Source: an uncultured Lachnospiraceae bacterium
Lineage (GTDB): Bacteria; Bacillota_A; Clostridia; Lachnospirales; Lachnospiraceae
Assembly (NCBI GenBank): GCA_902795715.1
Contig: CADBME010000172.1
Span: 1-7,361, forward strand
Reading direction: 5' to 3'
DNA: 7,361 nt
Positions 1-4,211 of the stretch are shown piece after piece (position 1 is the stretch's first letter; the number at the start of each line of letters is the position of its first letter). Below the pieces are notes generated by a model that was not told the DNA's origin, did not search any database, and saw nothing but the letters and a program-made list of their open reading frames with translations. The position numbers were made by a program, and so were the translations under genes.

Positions 1-765
1 GCCATGATTTTTCAGCATTTTAATCTGCTGATGCAAAAAAATGTTCTGGATAATGTCTGTTTTCCGCTTTTGATTCAGGGCAGGAAAAAAGAGGCCAGGT
101 CCAAGGCTATGGAACTGCTCAGAATCGTAGGTCTGGACGACCGTGAATTATCCTATCCGGCTCAGCTGTCGGGCGGACAGAAGCAGAGGGTAGCCATTGC
201 CAGGGCCCTTGCCTCTGATCCCAAGATTCTTCTTTGTGACGAGGCTACCAGTGCTCTGGATCCGCAGACTTCGGCTTCGATTCTCCAGCTGCTCCGGCAG
301 ATCAATATACAGTTTGGGATTACCATAGTTATTATTACCCATCAAATGTCAGTGGTTCGCCAAATCTGCAACAAGGTTGCCATCATGTCTCTGGGGGAGA
401 TTAAAGAAAAGGGAACGGTGCAGGATATCTTTTCCCATCCCAAAACTCCGGAGGCCAGGGAGCTCCTTCTCCGGGATGCCGACAGCGGCTACGAAGAAGT
501 GGAACAGATCGAAGAGCTTATGGCCGAGAGAAAGATCCGGATCGTTTTCTCCAGCAATTCTTCCTTTGAGCCGGTTATCGCCAACATGGTTCTGCTTACC
601 GGCAAGCCTGTGAATATTCTGAGGGCCGACACCAAAAATGTAGGTGGAACAGCCAAGGGAGAAATGATTCTGGGACTTCCTGAGGAAAGAGAAGCCCAGG
701 AGACCATTATTAGCTACCTCAAGGATAGAGGTCTTGACGTGGAGGAGGTGACGGGTAATGTTTAG
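1..765 (+). CDS. metN: Methionine ABC transporter ATP-binding protein MetN (5'-truncated by window edge)
   Basis: This is the ATPase subunit of the MetNIQ importer, which powers uptake of D/L-methionine from the inner face of the membrane. The frame is already open at base 1, and the first visible codons (Ala-Met-Ile-Phe-Gln) lie at the Q-loop, so the N-terminal part including Walker A is outside the window. The ATG at base 4 is an internal Met, not the start. Counting that Met as 1, the Q-loop Gln is residue 4, the signature LSGGQ is at 55-59, Walker B ILLCDE ends in the catalytic Glu80, the D-loop SALD is at 83-86 and the switch His is at 113. Residues about 175-250 form the C-terminal NIL domain, which separates MetN from most other ABC ATPases and in characterised homologues binds methionine to inhibit transport. 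The visible 253 residues fit a family protein of about 340. The stop overlaps metI by 8 bp. The promoter, and any SAM riboswitch or T-box, would lie upstream and cannot be seen. Confidence 0.95.
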   Translation, partial: AMIFQHFNLLMQKNVLDNVCFPLLIQGRKKEARSKAMELLRIVGLDDRELSYPAQLSGGQKQRVAIARALASDPKILLCDEATSALDPQTSASILQLLRQINIQFGITIVIITHQMSVVRQICNKVAIMSLGEIKEKGTVQDIFSHPKTPEARELLLRDADSGYEEVEQIEELMAERKIRIVFSSNSSFEPVIANMVLLTGKPVNILRADTKNVGGTAKGEMILGLPEEREAQETIISYLKDRGLDVEEVTGNV

Positions 766-775
766 TATGTTTAGT
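758..775 (+). repeat. 9-bp perfect tandem duplication at the metN stop / metI start
   Basis: ATGTTTAGT occurs twice in direct succession (758-766 and 767-775). Each copy holds an ATG in the metI frame and a TAG in the metN frame; only the first TAG is used, because metN ends there. The metI protein therefore begins MFSMFS. This looks like a small slippage duplication that duplicated the start codon without harming either gene. An effect on initiation is possible but not shown. Confidence 0.8.
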
Positions 776-1426
776 CCCGAAGTGAACGCCATGCTGATCC
801 GGGGTATCGGAGAAACCCTTTATATGACCCTCTTTTCCACATTGTTCGGTTATATTTTCGGTATACCTCTGGGCATTTTGCTGACGGTTACTGACAAGGA
901 TGGAATCAAACCCAACAGGTTTTTATTCCGGATCTTTGACGTTATCGTAAACATCGGGAGAAGTATTCCCTTTCTTATCCTGCTGATCCTTCTGATCCCC
1001 TTTACCAGGGTTCTGGTCGGGAGAAGCTACGGTTCGACAGCAACCATTGTCCCTTTGACGGTTGCAGCTATCCCTTTTATCGCCCGTCTGGTGGAATCAT
1101 CACTCAGGGAGGTGGATCCCGGAGTCATTGAAGCGGCAAGATCCATGGGTGCCAATACCTTTACCATCGTTTTCAAGGTCCTGCTGGTGGAAGCAAGGAC
1201 ATCCCTTGTTGTCGGCGTGACCATAGCCCTTGGAACCATCCTCGGCTATTCTGCCATGGCAGGAACCGTCGGCGGAGGAGGTCTGGGAGACATTGCCATC
1301 CGTTACGGTTATTACCGTTATGAGACCACCATTATGATCGTAACGGTTGTTCTGCTGGTTCTTCTTGTGCAGATTCTTCAGCTGATTGGTATGATTCTGT
1401 CTTCCAAGCTGGACAAGAGAAAATAA
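758..1426 (+). CDS. metI: Methionine ABC transporter permease MetI
   Basis: This is the membrane channel subunit of the MetNIQ methionine importer. It has 222 residues, close to the usual size of about 217. Hydrophobic segments lie at about 20-44, 58-84, 94-114, 147-170 and 190-216, which fits the five-helix MetI fold. The cytoplasmic coupling loop is visible at about 119-146, with the EAA motif (EAARSMGA, 125-132) that docks on the MetN Q-loop region. The Gly-rich stretch at 169-177 (GTVGGGGLG) is also typical of this family. The start is ATG 758, with GGAGGAGG at 741-748 nine bases upstream. An in-frame second ATG at 767 would remove three residues and leave a less usual spacing. The start lies inside the end of metN, so the two are probably translationally coupled. 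Identification is by family motifs and operon order. Confidence 0.95.
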   Translation: MFSMFSPEVNAMLIRGIGETLYMTLFSTLFGYIFGIPLGILLTVTDKDGIKPNRFLFRIFDVIVNIGRSIPFLILLILLIPFTRVLVGRSYGSTATIVPLTVAAIPFIARLVESSLREVDPGVIEAARSMGANTFTIVFKVLLVEARTSLVVGVTIALGTILGYSAMAGTVGGGGLGDIAIRYGYYRYETTIMIVTVVLLVLLVQILQLIGMILSSKLDKRK

Positions 1427-1458
1427 ATCCGTTTTACAAATCTAAGGAATGTAACCGG

Positions 1459-1521
1459 GTATCCCAAGCCGGCCGGCGGCGGAAGCCTTGCCGGGTCAGG
1501 AAGGCTATGTGATCCGGATAC
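1459..1521 (+). other. GC-rich fold-back (candidate structured RNA) in the metI-metQ gap
   Basis: The 133-bp gap between metI and metQ contains nested inverted repeats. The outer arms are GTATCC (1459-1464) and GGATAC (1516-1521). An inner pair is AGCCTT (1484-1489) and AAGGCT (1501-1506), with an 11-base loop. Between the left arms lies the perfect palindrome GCCGGCCGGC (1468-1477), which could also pair CCGGC (1473-1477) with GCCGG (1490-1494). No T-run follows, so it is not a standard terminator. It resembles the intercistronic stem-loops that alter message stability or relative expression, here between the permease and the binding protein, which is needed in excess. That role is inference. 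The composition is GC-richer than the flanking genes, so a small REP-like element is another possibility. Confidence 0.45.
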
Positions 1522-1544
1522 AGATAGAACATTTTTAAATGAAT

Positions 1545-1552
1545 GAGGAGGG
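1545..1552 (+). promoter_or_regulatory. Ribosome binding site that fixes the metQ start
   Basis: GAGGAGGG at 1545-1552 contains a full AGGAGG core (1546-1551) eight bases before ATG 1560. It lies inside the alternative reading that begins at ATG 1539, so that longer start would have no comparable site. This supports ATG 1560, which also gives a normal short, basic signal-peptide start (MKKRV). Confidence 0.85.
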
Positions 1553-1559
1553 AAAGAAA

Positions 1560-2411
1560 ATGAAGAAAAGAGTTCTGGCATTATTGCTGGCATCTGTACT
1601 GACCGCGGGCATTTTATCCGCATGCGGTTCCTCGGAATCTGCAGGATCCGGAGAAAAATCCACATCGGCATCGGGAGATGAGATCATTACGGTTGCTGCA
1701 TCAGCAACACCCCATTCTGAGATCCTTGAGCAGGCTGCACCGCTTCTCAAGGAAAAAGGATATGATCTTCAGGTAACAGTATTTGATGATTATGTTCAGC
1801 CCAACGAAGTTGTGGAAAGCGGAGAGTTCGATGCCAACTACTTCCAGCACATCCCCTATCTGGACAGCTTCAATGAGGAGAAGGGTACCCACCTTGTCAA
1901 TGCAGGCGGAATCCATTATGAACCCTTCGGAATCTATCCGGGAACCAAGAAATCCCTTGACGAGCTGGCAGATGGCGATACGATCGCAGTTCCCAATGAC
2001 ACAACCAACGAAGCCCGCGCTCTTCTGCTGCTTCAGGACAATGGCATCATCACCTTGAAAGAAGGTGCCGGTCTTGAGGCTACGGTAAATGATATCGCGG
2101 AAAATCCAAAGAATATCAAGATTCAGGAGCTGGAAGCAGCCCAGGTTTCCCGTGTAACCGGCGAGGTTCCCTTTGTTGTTTTGAATGGAAACTATGCTCT
2201 GGAGGCCAATTATTCTGCAGCCAAAGATGCCCTTGCCTATGAGAAGGCAGATTCCGAGGCAGCTAAAACTTATGTCAATGTCATCGCCGTCAAAGAAGGT
2301 AATGAGAATTCCGATAAGATCAAAGCCCTGGTAGAGGTTCTGAAATCGGAAGAAATCGTGAAATTCATCAATGAGAAATACGACGGTGCCGTAATTCCTT
2401 TTACGGAATAA
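1560..2411 (+). CDS. metQ: Methionine-binding lipoprotein MetQ (NlpA family)
   Basis: This is the extracellular substrate-binding subunit of the MetNIQ importer, anchored to the outer face of the membrane as a lipoprotein. The 283-residue protein begins with a basic n-region (MKKR), a hydrophobic core and the lipobox LSAC, so signal peptidase II should cut before Cys22. A Ser/Gly/Glu-rich linker follows to about residue 40. NlpA/MetQ family hallmarks are visible: VAASATPHSEILE (45-57), DANYFQHIPYLD (91-102), YEPFGIYPGTKKSLDEL (120-136), the NDTTNEARALLLLQ segment (146-159, including Arg153, by alignment memory the likely carboxylate-binding Arg) and NGNYAL near 210-214. ATG 1560 is preferred over ATG 1539 because of the AGGAGG between them. 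It is the last gene of the operon, 133 bp after metI, and is followed by a strong terminator. Methionine specificity is inferred from the family and operon. Confidence 0.94.
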   Translation: MKKRVLALLLASVLTAGILSACGSSESAGSGEKSTSASGDEIITVAASATPHSEILEQAAPLLKEKGYDLQVTVFDDYVQPNEVVESGEFDANYFQHIPYLDSFNEEKGTHLVNAGGIHYEPFGIYPGTKKSLDELADGDTIAVPNDTTNEARALLLLQDNGIITLKEGAGLEATVNDIAENPKNIKIQELEAAQVSRVTGEVPFVVLNGNYALEANYSAAKDALAYEKADSEAAKTYVNVIAVKEGNENSDKIKALVEVLKSEEIVKFINEKYDGAVIPFTE

Positions 2412-2434
2412 ATTGAATAAGAGTTTATTGAATG

Positions 2435-2478
2435 AAAAAAGAACGAAATCACCTTTAAGGATGGTTTCGTTCTTTTTT
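2435..2478. terminator. Bidirectional intrinsic terminator between metQ and the facing nitrilase gene
   Basis: Bases 2435-2451 pair with 2462-2478 over 17 positions, with one T-G wobble and a 10-base loop that can close slightly further. The left arm starts with six A and the right arm ends with six T, so each strand's RNA has a GC-containing stem followed by a U-run. It lies 23 bp after the metQ stop and 16 bp beyond the nitrilase stop on the opposite strand. It should therefore terminate both convergent transcripts. Confidence 0.9.
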
Positions 2479-2494
2479 CTATTCTAAATTTGAC

Positions 2495-3307
2495 TTATTT
2501 AAATCCGACTTGATAGGCTCCGGCCAGTCTCCGGTCTTTCAGGGCGGGAAAAGCACTGCGATACCTGTCTGCTTCTTCCGGGTCAATGTTGGCTGTGACC
2601 ATCTCTTCTTTATCACTTCCCATCTGAAGGATCTGACCCCTGGGATCGATGACACCGCTGTTTCCGGCAAGCCTTTGCCCCCGTTGGATTCCTGCGGCAT
2701 TGCAGGAGATGAGCCAGGATTGATTTTCCAGGGCTCTGACCTGTTGGAAGAGCTTCCAATGACTGAGCCTTTCCATGGGCCATGCCGAGGTGATCAGGAA
2801 GAATCGGGCTCCCTGGTCGACCATGGCCCGAAAGAGTTCCGGGAAACGGAGGTCGTAACAGGTGGCAAGGCCGACCCGGCCGTAATCCGTATCCGTAACA
2901 ATGATCCCGGATCCGGGAGTCAGGATTTCAGATTCCCTGGACTGATAGCCGAAAAGATGGATTTTCCGGTACTTTGCGGCAATATTACCATTGGGACTCA
3001 GCAGAAGAGAAGTATTATAATAGTTTCCTTTGTCTTCCTCCACAAAGCTTCCGGTGTGGATATAGGATCCTAGTTTCCTGGCCTTTGAAGACAGCATATC
3101 ATAAACATGGCCCATGGCAGCCTGGGCATCTCTCTTATAGCAATCAAAGGAAAAGAAGCCGGAAGTCCAGATTTCAGGTAGGATGATCTGGACCGGGCGG
3201 CTTCCGCTCTCGTAAAGATCATCCAGCAAATGGTCGACTCTTTTTATGCGGTTTTCAAGGCTTTCGGCTTCCGGAGAAGCAATTTGCACAGATACAAAAG
3301 TGATCAT
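2495..3307 (-). CDS. Nitrilase-superfamily carbon-nitrogen hydrolase (omega-amidase-like)
   Basis: This is a cytoplasmic amidase of the nitrilase superfamily, which hydrolyses a carbon-nitrogen bond through a Glu-Lys-Cys triad. With the 270-residue start used here, the triad is visible as Glu45 (ILPEIW), Lys115 (KYRKIHLFG) and Cys150 (ATCYDLRFPELFR). The CYDLRFPE form is typical of the Nit2/YafV omega-amidase-like branch, and the later AGNSGVIDPRG block is also family-typical. Length matches the family (about 255-280). A TTG at 3325 would add six residues, but ATG 3307 has AGGAAGG (3312-3318) just upstream and overlaps the preceding stop as ATGA, so it is preferred. It is the second gene of a two-gene unit and ends at a shared terminator facing metQ. 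Bacillus MtnU/YkrU, a related enzyme of methionine salvage, makes a 2-oxo-acid omega-amide a plausible substrate, but specificity cannot be read from the sequence. Confidence 0.88.
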   Translation of the reverse strand: MITFVSVQIASPEAESLENRIKRVDHLLDDLYESGSRPVQIILPEIWTSGFFSFDCYKRDAQAAMGHVYDMLSSKARKLGSYIHTGSFVEEDKGNYYNTSLLLSPNGNIAAKYRKIHLFGYQSRESEILTPGSGIIVTDTDYGRVGLATCYDLRFPELFRAMVDQGARFFLITSAWPMERLSHWKLFQQVRALENQSWLISCNAAGIQRGQRLAGNSGVIDPRGQILQMGSDKEEMVTANIDPEEADRYRSAFPALKDRRLAGAYQVGFK

Positions 3308-3789
3308 AGGGCCTTCCTTTCCCAACCGGTATTGTTTTCAGAGACCTCAGACAGCATTTCATCCGCCAGCTTTGCAGCAAAAGAGACGAGATCGGGACAG
3401 GGCCTTTTTTTGTAGTAATCATCAGTTCTTTTTTCGGGATCTTTTCCGGGGGTGGTATTTACGCCGGAGAGCAGGTCCCGGCATATGATGGATCCGTTTT
3501 CCTCCCGGAAACGCCGGCTGAATTCCTGGACCAGATGGTAGTGGGCTTTTTTTCCCTCCTGATCTTCAGGTCCGCTGTAGCCGGATAGAAGCCCCAGAAC
3601 CATCAGGGCCCCGCTTACCGTCCCGCATACTTCCCTCATACGTCCCATGCCTCCGCCAAAAGAAGAGGCAAGACGGGCCGAAGTCTCCCGGTCTAAACCC
3701 GTGAGATCTTCAAAGGAGCAAAGGACAGCCTGGGCACAGTTGTATCCTTCCATGAAAAGTTCTTTTGCTTTTTTTGCGTGATCTGTCAT
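3304..3789 (-). CDS. C_GCAxxG_C_C family putative redox protein
   Basis: This 161-residue protein belongs to the C_GCAxxG_C_C family, known for four conserved cysteines and a CGAxxG motif and often found near transporter genes. Biochemical function is not established. Visible marks are Cys18 in the GYNCAQAVL opening, SFGGGMGRM at 43-51, Cys55 in the motif CGTVSG (Thr in place of the usual Ala), Cys103 in GSIICRDLL and Cys131 in RPCPDL. Cys24 is extra. There is no signal peptide or membrane segment, so it should be cytoplasmic. The C-terminal tail (about 145-161) makes it a little longer than the usual 140 or so. ATG 3789 has GGGAGG (3796-3801) six bases upstream. The stop overlaps the nitrilase start as ATGA, implying coupled translation and possibly a shared process. 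A thiol-redox or metal-binding role is a guess from the cysteines. Confidence 0.88.
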   Translation of the reverse strand: MTDHAKKAKELFMEGYNCAQAVLCSFEDLTGLDRETSARLASSFGGGMGRMREVCGTVSGALMVLGLLSGYSGPEDQEGKKAHYHLVQEFSRRFREENGSIICRDLLSGVNTTPGKDPEKRTDDYYKKRPCPDLVSFAAKLADEMLSEVSENNTGWERKAL

Positions 3790-3843
3790 AGTAAGCCTCC
3801 CGCCGGGATTTGTGCTGAAAATGCTGCAAACAGGTTTTTGTCT

Positions 3844-3858
3844 TTACTATTATGGTAA
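3844..3858. promoter_or_regulatory. 15-bp near-palindrome, candidate operator upstream of the minus-strand unit
   Basis: TTACTATTATGGTAA has half-sites TTACTAT and ATGGTAA that match at six of seven positions around a central T. On the minus strand it covers CATAAT (3854-3849), a possible -10 about 60 bp ahead of the start of the redox-protein gene; no convincing -35 stands at the right distance. A dimeric regulator blocking this promoter would fit, but no known regulator's site is clearly matched. Confidence 0.35.
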
Positions 3859-3864
3859 GAAATT

Positions 3865-3878
3865 TAAAAAATATCCCT
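3865..3878. repeat. 14-bp direct repeat, copy 1
   Basis: TAAAAAATATCCCT occurs here and again, identically, at 4007-4020, with 142 bp between equivalent positions. This copy lies just upstream of the candidate minus-strand -10 in the divergent intergenic region. An exact 14-base match in such a short non-coding stretch suggests a shared binding site or a relic of duplication, although its A-run makes chance similarity easier. Confidence 0.6.
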
Positions 3879-3895
3879 AAATCTGAATTCAGGTC

Positions 3896-3924
3896 TTTTG
3901 AACTTGATAGCATCATGATATAAT
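3896..3924 (+). promoter_or_regulatory. Weak candidate sigma-A promoter toward the phosphate operon
   Basis: A perfect TATAAT stands at 3919-3924. The sequence 17 bases upstream is only TTTTGA (3896-3901); a better-looking TTGATA (3904-3909) is too close, with a 9-base spacer. If used, it would give a leader of about 280 bases before the phosphate transporter, including the A-rich tract and the 11-bp repeats. AT-rich DNA often yields such hexamers by chance. Confidence 0.3.
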
Positions 3925-3965
3925 GAATTTCCAATCCCTTCAAGCTATTCCTTTCGCCCTGCCGT

Positions 3966-4013
3966 GGAAAAAGGAAAAAAGAAGAAAAAATCAAAGATAA
4001 AACAGATAAAAAA
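3966..4013. other. A-rich tract with roughly phased A-runs
   Basis: The + strand carries A-runs at 3968-3972, 3975-3980, 3985-3990, 3999-4002 and 4008-4013, with centres about 8, 10, 13 and 10 bases apart. The first half (3966-3990) is purine only. Runs phased near the helical repeat tend to bend DNA and can act as UP-element-like activating sequence. It lies just upstream of the repeated hexamers before the phosphate transporter. No coding potential is apparent. Confidence 0.35.
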
Positions 4014-4060
4014 TATCCCTGTCTTCCGGAGTGCTTTCTCAGGTAAGATCCGGATATTTT
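4007..4060. repeat. 14-bp direct repeat copy 2 with a downstream inverted partner
   Basis: Copy 2 of TAAAAAATATCCCT is at 4007-4020. Its core AAAATATCC (4010-4018) is also matched by the inverted GGATATTTT at 4052-4060, a perfect 9-bp inverted repeat separated by 33 bases. The right arm runs into the first hexamer of the repeat array at 4058. The region thus carries three copies of an ATATCC-type core, two direct and one inverted. A DNA-binding role is inferred; an RNA hairpin with a 33-base loop is also possible if transcription starts upstream. Confidence 0.5.
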
Positions 4061-4096
4061 ACATAGATTTCACAAAAAGACAACATTGATTTTACT
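4058..4096 (+). promoter_or_regulatory. Candidate PhoP/PhoB box: four hexamers at 11-bp spacing
   Basis: Four hexamers start exactly 11 bp apart: TTTACA (4058), TTCACA (4069), ACAACA (4080) and TTTACT (4091), each separated by 5 bases. Gram-positive PhoP binds TT(A/C/T)ACA-like direct repeats with about 5-base spacers, so the first two match fully, the fourth in five positions and the third more weakly. The array stands upstream of a phosphate transporter followed by a PhoB-type regulator gene. A weak -10, TATCTT (4097-4102), follows immediately with no good -35, as expected of an activator-dependent promoter. Binding is inferred, not shown. Confidence 0.6.
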
Positions 4097-4192
4097 TATC
4101 TTATGTAAGGTGATATGCGGGTTTATGTCTTTTTTCGTTTTCGGACAGAGGATTGGGGAAAAAGATACATGACTCAACCGATGCTTATTGAT

Positions 4193-4201
4193 AAGGGAGG
4201 T
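4193..4201 (+). promoter_or_regulatory. Ribosome binding site deciding the phosphate transporter start
   Basis: AAGGGAGGT at 4193-4201 precedes ATG 4212 by ten bases, slightly long but acceptable. A TTG at 4188 in the same frame lies upstream of this site and would put it inside the gene, so ATG 4212 is taken as the start. Confidence 0.8.
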
Positions 4202-4211
4202 AAACTATTAT

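Noticed and set aside
349..792. 147-codon minus-strand open frame opposite metN
   Set aside because: It is antisense to a clear ABC ATPase gene and its translation shows no recognisable pattern; a shadow frame.
1490..1510. Resemblance of GGGTCAGGAAGGC to the conserved domain IV of SRP RNA
   Set aside because: The apical tetraloop and the following GAAGCAGC segment are missing and the stems do not match; only about ten bases agree.
1427..1559. SAM riboswitch or T-box before metQ
   Set aside because: No T-box sequence, SAM-I core or terminator/antiterminator arrangement is visible; such control would be expected upstream of metN, outside the window.
1539..1560. ATG 1539 as the metQ start
   Set aside because: The AGGAGG site lies within those seven codons and serves ATG 1560, which also gives a normal lipoprotein signal peptide.
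2510..3073. 187-codon plus-strand open frame opposite the nitrilase
   Set aside because: The minus-strand frame carries the full Glu-Lys-Cys triad; the plus-strand frame is its shadow.
3305..3325. TTG start at 3325 for the nitrilase (six extra residues)
   Set aside because: ATG 3307 has AGGAAGG just upstream and forms an ATGA overlap with the preceding stop, which explains the start better.
3904..3924. TTGATA and TATAAT as one promoter
   Set aside because: The spacer is only 9 bases, far from the 16-18 needed, so the two hexamers cannot serve together.
3710..3994. 94-codon minus-strand open frame reaching into the divergent intergenic region
   Set aside because: It overlaps the well-supported redox-protein gene in another frame, has no family-like motifs and no good ribosome site.
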